Shown here: piece after piece, positions 1-7,792 of the stretch
Layout of the letters: the number at the start of each line of letters is the position of its first letter
Position numbering within the stretch: position 1 is the stretch's first letter
Assembly: GCA_902384455.1 (NCBI GenBank)
Contig: CABMCB010000064.1
Coordinates: 1 to 43,456 of the forward strand
Direction of reading: 5' to 3'
DNA: 43,456 bases
From: an uncultured archaeon
GTDB lineage: Archaea; Altiarchaeota; Altiarchaeia; IMC4; SCGC-AAA252-I15
The notes under the pieces: generated by a model
What the model was told of the DNA's origin: nothing
Seen by the model: only the letters and a program-made list of their open reading frames with translations
The model's database searches: none
Made by a program: the position numbers and the translations under genes

Positions 1-1358
1 AAACCGCACCCGCACCCGACTCCTGCCCGGCTGGATACCTCTCCGTGTACGACAAACTATCCCTCCCCGACACCGGCACTGTTACCTTCGGCACTGGGGT
101 CTCAGTTTGCTACAACTGCCAATGCTTAACCTGCGACGCAGGATACTACCTGGTTTCATACGGACTCTGCCACCCTGAAAACTGAGGCGAAGACGACGAC
201 CTCTGCCCGGACGGATACATTTACGGGTACGACAACCTATGCCACCCCGAATGCGGAAACAGCGGAACATACTGCACAGGAAACTCAATGTGCTACAACG
301 GACAATGCCTCATCTGCGACGCAGGATACTACCTGGGAACAGACGGCAAATGCTACCCCGAATTAACCTGCGACAAAGGATACCTACTTGGCGAAGACGA
401 ATTATGCCACCCTGAATGCGGAAACAGCGGAACATACTGCACAGGAGACTCAATCTGCCTCAACAACCAATGCCTCATCTGCGACCCAGGATACTACCTA
501 GCAACAGACGGAAAATGCTACCCTGAAGAAGAAAACTGCGACTACGGATACGTCCTAGGAGAAGACGGCCTATGCCACAAACAATGCGGCCTCGAGAAGG
601 TGTATTGCACTGGGGATTCGCAGTGTTATTTTGGTCGGTGCGTTAGTTGCGACCCAGGGTATTACTTGGGGACTGACGGCAAGTGCTATTCTGAGAAAAC
701 TTGTGAATCAGGATACCTTCTGGGAGAAGACGACTTATGCCACCCCGAATGCGGCAACAGCGGAACATACTGCACAGGAGACAGCCAACGCTACAACGGC
801 CGCTGCATAAGCTGCAACCCAGGATACTACCTAGGAACAGACGGCCGATGCTATCCGTAAAAAACGTGTAATTCAGGATACATTCTGGGGGAAGATGATT
901 TATGCCATCCTGAATGTGGAAATTCCGGAACATACTGCGTAGGCGATTCGCAATGCTATAATGGGCGATGTGTAAGCTGCAACGCCGGATACTACTTAGG
1001 AACAGACGGGCGGTGTTATTCAGAGAAAAGCTGTAACTCAGGGTACATACTAGGCAACGACGATTTGTGTCACCCAGAATGCGGAAACAGCGGAACCTAT
1101 TGCACAGGAGACAGCCAATGCTACAACGGAAGATGCCTCTCCTGCAACGCCGGATACTACCTAGGCACAGACGGCAGATGCTACTCAGAAAAAAGCTGCA
1201 ACTCCGGCTACATCCTCGGCAACGACGACCTATGCCACCCAGAATGCGGCAACAGCGGAACATACTGCATAGCCGGCTCAATATGCTACTACGGCCGATG
1301 CCTAAGCTGCGACCCAGGATACTACCTTGCAACAGACGGACGATGCTATTCGTACTGA
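1..1358 (+). pseudogene. Cysteine-rich tandem-repeat surface protein, 3' part, with two in-frame stops
   Basis: A single reading frame (codons starting at positions divisible by 3) encodes cysteine-rich repeats from the left window edge to a TGA at 1356-1358. It is interrupted by TGA at 183-185 and TAA at 858-860. Both stops lie inside repeat units whose sequence continues in the same frame on the far side. The TGA sits where other units have a Cys codon (TGC), and the TAA sits where other units have Glu (GAA/GAG), so each can be explained by one base change. The repeats (CHPECGNSGTYC ... GYYLGTDGRCY) resemble extracellular disulfide-rich modules such as EGF-like or furin-like repeats, but I do not recognise the family. 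The N-terminus and any signal peptide lie outside the window. Without readthrough, the pieces would be 1-185, 288-860 and a part after 861. A decaying gene is the simplest reading; sequencing error or readthrough remain possible. Confidence 0.7.
240..1358 (+). repeat. Seven tandem coding repeats, 165-bp period
   Basis: Repeat units begin at the Cys codon at 240, 405, 573, 738, 903, 1068 and 1233. The period is 165 bp (55 codons) except for one 168-bp unit with an extra Glu codon before 573. The last unit is partial. Each unit has about eight cysteines with fixed spacing. Units are close to identical in protein but differ at many synonymous sites: 903-1067 uses many T/G-ending codons, 1233-1355 mostly C/A-ending ones. 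A more degenerate unit lies upstream of 240. Confidence 0.9.
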
Positions 1359-1390
1359 AACAGAAATTAGAAAACTACAGATAGTCTAAA

Positions 1391-1461
<71 letters not shown>

Positions 1462-1493
1462 GGCTGGTAGAGGATTATATGAGGAGGAATGAG

Positions 1494-1501
1494 TATTTAT
1501 G
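1494..1501 (-). promoter_or_regulatory. TATA-like box of tRNA-Thr(UGU)
   Basis: On the minus strand this reads CATAAATA, 33 bp before the 5' end of the tRNA. The same octamer lies 30 bp before the second tRNA-Thr (2306-2313). The position fits an archaeal TATA box with a short leader. Confidence 0.5.
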
Positions 1502-1562
1502 CGTTTTGTTGGCTTGCTTTTGTGTCTCCTTTTATTCCGAGAATTTAGTTTGGCGTGTTGGG

Positions 1563-2168
1563 TCACTGCGTCGAGTGTATGGAGTTGTCTAGAGTGTATA
1601 TTTGCGCGAACCCTGGTTTCACGTCCAAAAGCGCCCAGCAGGCGTTCTTCTGCTTTATGTTCTTGCATTTGTCAAGAGGCAGCCCCAGCAGCGTGGAGAG
1701 GATGACGCGGTTCACCACGTTGTGGCCTACTGCTAATATTGTTGGGTTTCCTGGTTTCTGCGCCATCTTCTCGATTAGTGGCATTACTCGTGTTTGTACG
1801 TCAATGAGGCTTTCTCCGCCGGGAATTTTCTGCTGTGGATTCTCGAATATGTCAAGTAGGATGTTGGGGTATTTCGCGTCGGCTTCCTCGTGGCTTAATC
1901 CCGCAAGCTCGCCCATGTCAATCTCCCTCAGTTCATCGCAGTAGGTTACTTTGCAATCATGACACGCAAGGACTGCATCGCAGGTTTGGCGCGCGCGGTT
2001 GGCCGGGCTGCAGTAGGCCTCTGAAAACTTTTCGTTAGAAAGTCGCGCAGAGAGGACTTTGACTTGCCGCAGTCCGCGCTGCGACAGCTCGCCGCCCTCT
2101 TTTCCTCCGAGTATCACGGACTTGGTGTTCGCGGTCGTCTGCGCGTGCCGCACCAAAATGAATTTCAT
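1563..2168 (-). CDS. Histidine phosphatase (phosphoglycerate mutase-like)
   Basis: A 201-residue histidine phosphatase superfamily protein. The N-terminus carries the RHAQT signature (residues 7-11), whose His is the phospho-acceptor. A second catalytic His lies in VGHNVVNR near residue 148, and SPANRARQT near residue 54 supplies the conserved Arg. Family members include cofactor-dependent phosphoglycerate mutases, alpha-ribazole phosphatase and broad phosphatases; nothing here decides the substrate. Length is normal for the GpmB/CobC group. The gene stands alone between two tRNA-Thr genes transcribed in the same direction and might be co-transcribed with the upstream tRNA. It starts at ATG directly before the MKFILVRHA core, so the start is secure. 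Confidence 0.88.
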   Translation of the reverse strand: MKFILVRHAQTTANTKSVILGGKEGGELSQRGLRQVKVLSARLSNEKFSEAYCSPANRARQTCDAVLACHDCKVTYCDELREIDMGELAGLSHEEADAKYPNILLDIFENPQQKIPGGESLIDVQTRVMPLIEKMAQKPGNPTILAVGHNVVNRVILSTLLGLPLDKCKNIKQKNACWALLDVKPGFAQIYTLDNSIHSTQ

Positions 2169-2205
2169 ACGAAGATATAGGGGTGAGGAAAAAAATATGC
2201 CGCTA

Positions 2206-2276
2206 GCCCCCGGGGGGAGTTGAACCCCCGACCTACTGATTACGAGTCAGTCGCTCTACCACTGAGCTACGGAGGC
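2206..2276 (-). tRNA. tRNA-Thr (anticodon CGU)
   Basis: A 71-nt cloverleaf on the minus strand, identical to the tRNA at 1391-1461 except for the first anticodon base. The loop is CTCGTAA, giving CGT for ACG codons. Discriminator U, no encoded CCA, no intron. The near-identity points to a duplication or ongoing gene conversion. Confidence 0.96.
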
Positions 2277-2304
2277 GGTGATAGGGGATATATCAGGCTA
2301 ATGG

Positions 2305-2766
2305 TTATTTATGTGTTTTTAGAAGAAGTTTCATGGCTGCTGCGGTCGAGGCTGCGGCGGTTGCGCTGGTTAGGAGGGTGACGGGGAGTGTGATGCATAT
2401 TGTTGATGCGGTGAATGCAGCTGCTGTGATGAACATTCCTTCAAGCTGGGAGCCGCTTCCTCCCAGTGAGAGTAATACGAGGACGACGAGTGAGAGCATG
2501 AGGGAGAAGATGGAGAGTGCGGAGAATGTGAGTAGCCCGTAGGTTAGTCCAACCGTAATGCTTATCGTTTTTACGTCGCCTTTTTTCTTTAGGCCGATTA
2601 GAAATGAGGATATTGCAGTCAGCAGTAGTATGAGTACTGCAGGGGTTATGAAGAGCAGCGGCCGGTCTATGATTAGCAACAGTAGGATTTGTGCGGCTGT
2701 TGAGGAGATAAATATGAGTAGTGACGCCAAACCAGCTAGTATTTCAAGTATATTGGGGTTGTTCAA
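2305..2766 (-). CDS. Small four-helix membrane protein, unknown function
   Basis: A 153-residue protein that is almost entirely hydrophobic. Four membrane segments can be seen at about residues 8-30, 35-58, 70-100 and 108-140, separated by a short basic loop (GLKKKGDVK, about residues 58-66). There is no signal peptide and no recognisable catalytic motif. The C-terminus is basic (LLLKTHK). It lies at the end of the leftward acyltransferase-proC cluster, 91 bp after the acyltransferase, and ends only 28 bp before the tRNA-Thr gene. I do not recognise the family. Coding potential is supported by the clean frame and the lack of a competing ORF of similar quality. Confidence 0.7.
   Translation of the reverse strand: MNNPNILEILAGLASLLIFISSTAAQILLLLIIDRPLLFITPAVLILLLTAISSFLIGLKKKGDVKTISITVGLTYGLLTFSALSIFSLMLSLVVLVLLSLGGSGSQLEGMFITAAAFTASTICITLPVTLLTSATAAASTAAAMKLLLKTHK
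2306..2313 (-). promoter_or_regulatory. TATA-like box of tRNA-Thr(CGU)
   Basis: CATAAATA on the minus strand, 30 bp before the tRNA 5' end, matching the box at the other Thr tRNA. It overlaps the last codons of the upstream membrane protein gene, so this promoter is embedded in coding sequence. Confidence 0.45.
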
Positions 2767-2857
2767 TGTTTTTTTCTCCGGCGTATGGTACGGGATGGGT
2801 TACTTTATTAGTTTGATTGAGTTCTTTGTTTCTTTTTGTTGCTGCCGCTGTCGCGGG

Positions 2858-3952
2858 TTACATTATTTCCTTAACTATTTTGTTGACTAGGTATCCTGTG
2901 GCCGCGCTTAATGCGAGTATTACGGCGTATATTATTGTGGCGGATGTGAGGGAGGTTATGTAGTGGGCGTCGCGCAGGTAGTTTAGGAAGATTACGTGGG
3001 AAAGGTATATGCCTAAGCTGTTTTCACCCAGGAAAGACAGAGATTTTAGGATGGGTGCTGGGATAAGTTTTCCGTGCTTTTGCAGGAAGTGCAGCGTAGC
3101 AAGGAAAACAAGCGCGGAGTATGTTATCAGGTACCATCTGTCAAAGCATATTCCGTAGACGCCAAACAGGGGAAAAAATAGTATGGTGAGGGTGTTTATT
3201 GTTGTTGTCGAACGTTTTGTGTTTGGCGTTGCTAGTCGGCTGCTTATGAGCATCCCGAACACCAGGAAGAACATTGTGAGAGTCAGGATGACTGAAGGCG
3301 GAAACATCTGCGAACTCAAATCCAAACGGGATAGCAAGAACAACGTTAGGAGTAGGGGGACCATTAATTTAGGGGTTCTATCAAACGCTTTGGCGAAAAA
3401 GGGGAACGCGATGTAGGCCGTAAATAGCAGGGGAATGAAGTAGTACACCAGCAGATTCCCCTGAGCTGTATCCAGGAGGAAGGCCTTAAACGTCTTTATG
3501 AGCCCGTCAGACGCGAGGTTAAACTTGTTGGGAGTACTTGCGAAAACAAGGGCGCAGAAGAAAACGTACGGCAAAAAGACTCTTTTAATTTTCGGCATAA
3601 AGTACCGGCCAAAAGACGAGTATTTTCCAGTCCTCTGCTGAAGCATCAGCGCGATTCCCGAGCAGATGAAAAAGAAGGGTACTGCCCATTGTTCCAGTCG
3701 TTCAGTCAGGTAGGCGTCGCATTCAAGAGAGCAGCCGGAAAAGACGCATTGACCAAGCCAAGGCGTGAGTCCGGAGGGGAAGTGTATCAGTATGACTGCG
3801 AGAATAGCAATCCCCCGTATGTAATCCAGTTCAGGTATCCTCTTTAGCGGAGCTTTTTGCGTTGGCGGCATATCAGGCGCTTTTACGCCCCACAATGCGT
3901 AAATCAGCAGCAGGAGAAACAGCAGCGGAGCGGCGGCGATTAAAACGGACAT
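2858..3952 (-). CDS. Acyltransferase 3 family membrane protein
   Basis: A 364-residue integral membrane O-acyltransferase of the acyltransferase-3 (OafA/YrhL-like) family. After an N-terminal hydrophobic segment comes the family signature ELDYIRGIAILAVILIHFPS, which includes the conserved Arg and the putative catalytic His. About ten membrane helices follow. The C-terminal GENSLGIYLSHVIFL matches the usual final-helix motif. Such enzymes move acetyl or other acyl groups onto sugars, glycans or lipids at the membrane; the acceptor cannot be read here. The gene is 32 bp downstream of proC on the same strand and probably co-transcribed, with no obvious functional link. Confidence 0.85.
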   Translation of the reverse strand: MSVLIAAAPLLFLLLLIYALWGVKAPDMPPTQKAPLKRIPELDYIRGIAILAVILIHFPSGLTPWLGQCVFSGCSLECDAYLTERLEQWAVPFFFICSGIALMLQQRTGKYSSFGRYFMPKIKRVFLPYVFFCALVFASTPNKFNLASDGLIKTFKAFLLDTAQGNLLVYYFIPLLFTAYIAFPFFAKAFDRTPKLMVPLLLTLFLLSRLDLSSQMFPPSVILTLTMFFLVFGMLISSRLATPNTKRSTTTINTLTILFFPLFGVYGICFDRWYLITYSALVFLATLHFLQKHGKLIPAPILKSLSFLGENSLGIYLSHVIFLNYLRDAHYITSLTSATIIYAVILALSAATGYLVNKIVKEIM

Positions 3953-3984
3953 CTTCAGCGAAACATTATTGGGTGTAATGAGCC

Positions 3985-4773
3985 CTAACGCCTAAGTTCC
4001 TTGCTACGTTTTGTTGCGGCTGCGACAGTATCCCCGACTATCTTTGAGAAGTCGCTTTGGGTTAAGACTTTTAGGCCTTCTATTGTCGTGCCGCCGGGGC
4101 TTGCTACCATGTCGGTGAGTTCTTTAGGCGTTTTCCCCGTGGACAGTATCATTTCGGCTGCGCCTTTTGTGGTTTGCGCTGCGAGCTTCAAGCTTTCACT
4201 GTAGGATAACCCTTGTTTTTCGCCTGCTTTGGCGATTGCTTCTATGAATTGGTAGGCGTATGCTGGTCCGCTTCCGGATAGGCCGGTTATTGCGTCTAGT
4301 TGGTCTTCTGGTACTTCTGTTGCGACGCCTATTCCTGTGAGCAGTTTTTTGACGTAATCTGTGTCTTCGGTTGTTGCGCGTTTTCCTTTGGCGTAGCCTG
4401 CGGCAAGCAACCCCACCATTGCGGGGGTGTTCGGCATGACGCGTATTACGCGGGCGGCTTTGTCTAGGCGTCCTTCTATGTAGCCGGTTGTTATGCCTGC
4501 TGCGATGCTTACGAATAGTTTCCCGCCGCTTTCTTTTTTGATTGCTGATAACGCAGCCTCCATCGTTTGGGGTTTGACGCAGAGGAATACCACGTCGCTT
4601 TTTCTCACAAGCTCCGCCTCGTTTTCGGCGGCTTGAATGTTTAGTTCTTTTGCCGCTTCAGGGCGGGGGTCGTATGCTAATACGTCCTTTTTAGCAACTA
4701 GCTTTTTGTCGCAGAAAGCGCTGATGAGCGCGCTTCCCATGCGTCCTACACCTAGGAATCCTACGGTAGTCAT
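3985..4773 (-). CDS. proC: Pyrroline-5-carboxylate reductase
   Basis: A 262-residue ProC, the last step of proline synthesis: reduction of 1-pyrroline-5-carboxylate to proline with NAD(P)H in the cytoplasm. The N-terminal Rossmann motif is GFLGVGRMGSA (residues 5-15). Conserved VIRVMPNTPAMVG lies near residue 110 and GLSGSGPAYAYQFIEA near residue 164. The family C-terminal signature appears as MVASPGGTTIEGL near residue 222. Length is typical. Its start overlaps the stop of the upstream membrane hydrolase-like gene by 4 bp (ATGA), implying translational coupling. The partners proB and proA are about 7 kb away. Confidence 0.96.
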   Translation of the reverse strand: MTTVGFLGVGRMGSALISAFCDKKLVAKKDVLAYDPRPEAAKELNIQAAENEAELVRKSDVVFLCVKPQTMEAALSAIKKESGGKLFVSIAAGITTGYIEGRLDKAARVIRVMPNTPAMVGLLAAGYAKGKRATTEDTDYVKKLLTGIGVATEVPEDQLDAITGLSGSGPAYAYQFIEAIAKAGEKQGLSYSESLKLAAQTTKGAAEMILSTGKTPKELTDMVASPGGTTIEGLKVLTQSDFSKIVGDTVAAATKRSKELRR

Positions 4774-5252
4774 CGTCTGGTTATCACCCTATATGCGTAG
4801 AGGAATATAACCACCGGGAAAGTCGTGGCGCACAAAGCGTAGACGTGCTCTGAAGGAAGAATGCCAAGCAGAGGGTTTCCTTTGAAAGGCCAAAGGATAG
4901 GCATCTCAGGGTAGAGTATTGCGTCGAGCAGTATGTGGCTTAATGAGCCAATTAGCGCTGACGCAGCTACGCCTTTTGGAGTGTATTTTTGCGGCAGGTG
5001 AATGGCCGATTGGATTCGCATCAGGGGGGCGCGAAGATTCCATACTGCTGCCGCGATTATTGCCGCCGAAATTATCGCTCCTGGTACGTTGTGTAGTATT
5101 GTGTGGTAGAAGGGTTCGCCGCGCGCCAGATGGATTACGTGTTCTGCGTCTGGCGCAACTGAGGCTAATGCGAATGCTGCGATGCTTCCCGCAGGGTAGA
5201 TTAGCAATGCCAGAAGGAGCGCCGGCCCGAAGTGGAATGGAGTAAGCGGCAT
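4770..5252 (-). CDS. Membrane-bound metal-dependent hydrolase-like protein (DUF457/YdjM-like)
   Basis: A 160-residue membrane protein beginning MPLTPFHFGPALLLALL, the usual opening of archaeal DUF457-type proteins, with three or four membrane helices. Candidate metal-binding residues are His in TPFHFG, Asp/His in APDAEHVIH (near residue 35), His in FYHTILHN (near residue 50) and GSLSHILLDAILYPE (near residue 105), which matches the HxxxD hallmark. The family is predicted to hydrolyse phospholipids or related substrates, but few members have been tested. It is first in the leftward cluster and overlaps proC by 4 bp. It starts 70 bp from the divergent gene at 5322. Confidence 0.75.
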   Translation of the reverse strand: MPLTPFHFGPALLLALLIYPAGSIAAFALASVAPDAEHVIHLARGEPFYHTILHNVPGAIISAAIIAAAVWNLRAPLMRIQSAIHLPQKYTPKGVAASALIGSLSHILLDAILYPEMPILWPFKGNPLLGILPSEHVYALCATTFPVVIFLYAYRVITRR

Positions 5253-5261
5253 CGAATGTAA

Positions 5262-5277
5262 TTCGGCTTGCGCCGAA
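5262..5277. repeat. Perfect inverted repeat in a divergent intergenic region
   Basis: TTCGGC and GCCGAA pair perfectly around a 4-base loop (TTGC). The element lies between divergent starts at 5252 and 5322. It could be an operator or an RNA hairpin; no regulator is indicated. Confidence 0.35.
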
Positions 5278-5321
5278 ATAAACGCCAGCCTGTTTTAAAC
5301 GGAGATGTAGATGAGGTAACC

Positions 5322-7319
5322 ATGAAAATAAAAGCGTTCGCCGCTTTAGCGCTTGGATTCATTTTGATTGCGACTATGCTACCTGCCTCGGCTGTGCAAA
5401 TTATCGTCGTTAACGAGACGGCCCCGCAGATTTACACGTTAGATGAAGTTACTGTGTCCGGCGACCTCTCAGGAAACGATTTGTCTTTCACTGGCACGGG
5501 AGACGTCATAAGCGGGGAAAACGTCAAAGTCTACTTGTTTGGGGGAGGCGAAGACGTACTTGTCAGGAACGTATTAGTAAACCGGGTTCAGACTCCAGTA
5601 GCATTCGACACCAAAGGATTCTTCTTCATAACAAACACCACAGGCCCCATGAAGATTCAGGGGGAACTTATTCTAAGGAAACCTGGCCAAGAATCGGTTT
5701 TCGTTCCAGGACCCATAAACCACCTTAAGTTCGATTTGACAGGAGGTTACGCGGTTGACGGCGAACGGTTTGGCGCTATAAGCGAAACCGTAGTCCTGCA
5801 ACGCAGTAAAACAGGCGCCCGCACAGTGCAAGGCGCATTCAAGTTCACCTACGCAGAAAGAAACACGTTCCAGTACCGCCTTGATTTGACAAGCTACGGG
5901 GAAGCATTCGGCACACTCAACATGCCGCTCATAAACGGCGAAACAGTACAATCAGTGGAAGGCACAGGAATACTAGACTGGAAGCAGGAAGGAAAAACAT
6001 TGCGCATAGAAATCTCAGGAGACAAAACAACCGTCACAATAGACGGATTCTTCACCAACACAGACCAACTGACGGTGCCGCTCAAAGACGGCCGCCACCA
6101 TGTTATTGTGGAAAGCGACCCTGAGAAGAAGATTACTGTTTCTACTGCCGCCAAGGAGCTTGACGTGTCTGAAAGCCCCATTCCGCCTTCATATGGTAAT
6201 GCCCGCGTGTTCCTTGCGGCAGACAACGAGTTCATTAAGGTTTCAGTTAAGACACTGGAGCTCGCGCCTAGTTTGGCCGCAAGCGTTAGTGATGCGCAGC
6301 ATATCATAGCGGTCACCAGTGAGGGTAGCGTGTTAGGCAACTTGGTGTTGTCTTATGCTAACACTGGGGTGGATTATTTAGAGATGAAGAACAAAGGAAA
6401 GCCGCTTTATGCGGCGACAGGAAGCGGTCCCGTGAAGTTGACGACAGATGGGGGTAAGCTGTTTTTGGCTCTGCCTAAGCAAAATTATGGCAGTCTTGAT
6501 TACTTGTATTTCATGTCGAGGGACCCGCTCGGTTTCGTGGATACTATTGATGTTCCGGGTGCTGAAACCGACATGCCTGAAACTCAGCGGAGAACCACTG
6601 TTTATATGCCCAAGGACTTTTTTGTTTTGTGGACTGAGGGCGCCGAAGGAGGAAGCGAACTGCCTACAGCTAAGGAGGTAGTGGCTTTCGTAGTTGTCGT
6701 TGGATTAATCGCTTACGCTTACCGGAGGAGTGCCGTGTTCACCTTCGCGTACATTGTTGCCGCATTGGGTGTTGCCGCTTTTGACGGAGGAATATTCCTC
6801 CTGATGCTGCTTATTACAGTCGCATTGATTGCCCGCAGGCACATGCCCAAGGACGAGCGCCTTAAGTACGTTGCGGCGGCTCTTGTGGTTTTAGTTGTGG
6901 GTTTTGCCGCAGTCATTGTGCTTGGAGGATTCCTTTTTGCCGCTCTCGGAGTTTTTGATGGTGGAACTTCACCTCCCGTGGTGTATGAGAAGGGATTGGA
7001 TTATGCGACCGTCTCTCAGGCGCCTATGCCCGAAGCGTTGGGGAGAAACATAGCCATGCTTTCGACTGGAGGCAAAGAAGGTAACATAGCGGTTCCAATC
7101 AGGGAAGGCGTGTTGCCGGTGAAACTGCAGCTGCCGTCTTTGGGTAAGCAAGTTTCTTTCACACACTACCTCGTGACTTCCGGAAAAGTGCCTGACGTCC
7201 GAGTCCACATCCTAAACAGAAACGCAGTCTACGTACTATACCTGATTTCGTTGATTGCAGGCGCATACGCCATATCCACAAGCAGGCAGCATACGCAGGC
7301 GAAAAAACACGCAGGGTAA
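5322..7319 (+). CDS. Large secreted/membrane protein with C-terminal transmembrane bundle
   Basis: A protein of about 665 residues that I do not recognise. The frame is open from 5268, but ATG at 5322 follows GAGGT with good spacing and begins a clear signal peptide (MKIKAFAALALGFILIATMLPASA), so it is chosen. An extracytoplasmic region of about 430 residues is rich in beta-forming, Thr/Val/Gly-containing sequence without cysteines. Four helices then cluster at about residues 450-570 (from VVAFVVVVGLIAYAY to VVLVVGFAAVIVLGGFLF), followed by a soluble stretch and a final helix near the C-terminus (YVLYLISLIAGAYAIS). This suggests a surface sensor, transporter-associated or envelope protein. 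The flavodoxin gene begins 5 bp downstream. Confidence 0.8.
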   Translation: MKIKAFAALALGFILIATMLPASAVQIIVVNETAPQIYTLDEVTVSGDLSGNDLSFTGTGDVISGENVKVYLFGGGEDVLVRNVLVNRVQTPVAFDTKGFFFITNTTGPMKIQGELILRKPGQESVFVPGPINHLKFDLTGGYAVDGERFGAISETVVLQRSKTGARTVQGAFKFTYAERNTFQYRLDLTSYGEAFGTLNMPLINGETVQSVEGTGILDWKQEGKTLRIEISGDKTTVTIDGFFTNTDQLTVPLKDGRHHVIVESDPEKKITVSTAAKELDVSESPIPPSYGNARVFLAADNEFIKVSVKTLELAPSLAASVSDAQHIIAVTSEGSVLGNLVLSYANTGVDYLEMKNKGKPLYAATGSGPVKLTTDGGKLFLALPKQNYGSLDYLYFMSRDPLGFVDTIDVPGAETDMPETQRRTTVYMPKDFFVLWTEGAEGGSELPTAKEVVAFVVVVGLIAYAYRRSAVFTFAYIVAALGVAAFDGGIFLLMLLITVALIARRHMPKDERLKYVAAALVVLVVGFAAVIVLGGFLFAALGVFDGGTSPPVVYEKGLDYATVSQAPMPEALGRNIAMLSTGGKEGNIAVPIREGVLPVKLQLPSLGKQVSFTHYLVTSGKVPDVRVHILNRNAVYVLYLISLIAGAYAISTSRQHTQAKKHAG

Positions 7320-7324
7320 GAGCC

Positions 7325-7792
7325 ATGAAGGCGCTTGTAGCGTACTACTCGCGCACTGGCACTACTAAGAAGGTGGCTGAAGCCGTCGCCAAAGAACTTT
7401 CCGCAGACTTAGACGAAATAATAGACGAAAAAAACAGGGGCGGCCCTCTGGGTTACATAACCGGCGGAAGAGACGCTTTCCTCAAAAAGCAGACTACAAT
7501 CAGGACGCAGAAAAACCCAGCAGACTACGACCTCGTAGTCGTAGCGACACCTGTGTGGGCAGACCTCCCAACGCCCGCTGCGCGGACGTACATAGAGCAG
7601 AACAAAGGGAAAATAAGGAAAAACGCCTTCCTAATCACGCAAGGAGGAAACAACCAAGAAAAACCCCTAAAAGAACTTGAACTCATCGCCGAAATGAAAC
7701 CGGCGGCCTTTCTTGCGTTGAGGACTAAGGAGGTTGCGGACGGAGAGTATTCGGCGAAAGTTAAGGAGTTCGCAGGGAAACTGAATATTTAA
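7325..7792 (+). CDS. Flavodoxin
   Basis: A 155-residue FMN-binding flavodoxin. The N-terminal phosphate-binding loop YYSRTGTTKKVAEAVA (residues 7-22) is the classic fingerprint. VVVATPVWADLPTPAARTYIEQ (near residues 71-92) and ITQGGNNQ (near 104-111) supply the isoalloxazine-contacting loops. It would act as a soluble one-electron carrier. It starts 5 bp after the preceding membrane protein gene and probably shares its transcript. Its last codons overlap, tail to tail, the stop of the flavodiiron protein by 4 bp. Wobble composition flips near position 7700 inside this gene (see findings). Confidence 0.93.
   Translation: MKALVAYYSRTGTTKKVAEAVAKELSADLDEIIDEKNRGGPLGYITGGRDAFLKKQTTIRTQKNPADYDLVVVATPVWADLPTPAARTYIEQNKGKIRKNAFLITQGGNNQEKPLKELELIAEMKPAAFLALRTKEVADGEYSAKVKEFAGKLNI

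Noticed and set aside
183..860. Stop-codon recoding (selenocysteine at TGA or another amino acid at TAA)
   Set aside because: TGA and TAA end many intact genes in the window; no SECIS-like structure was evident, and TAA at a Glu position fits a point mutation better. Kept only as a remote option in the finding.
643..1332. 229-residue leftward ORF
   Set aside because: It is antisense to the cysteine repeats, low-complexity (Arg/Cys/Ser-rich) and shares no family features; a shadow of the repeat gene.
240..1358. Regular repeats that might be a CRISPR array
   Set aside because: The unit is 165 bp, codes for protein in one frame throughout, and has no short identical repeat separated by unique spacers.
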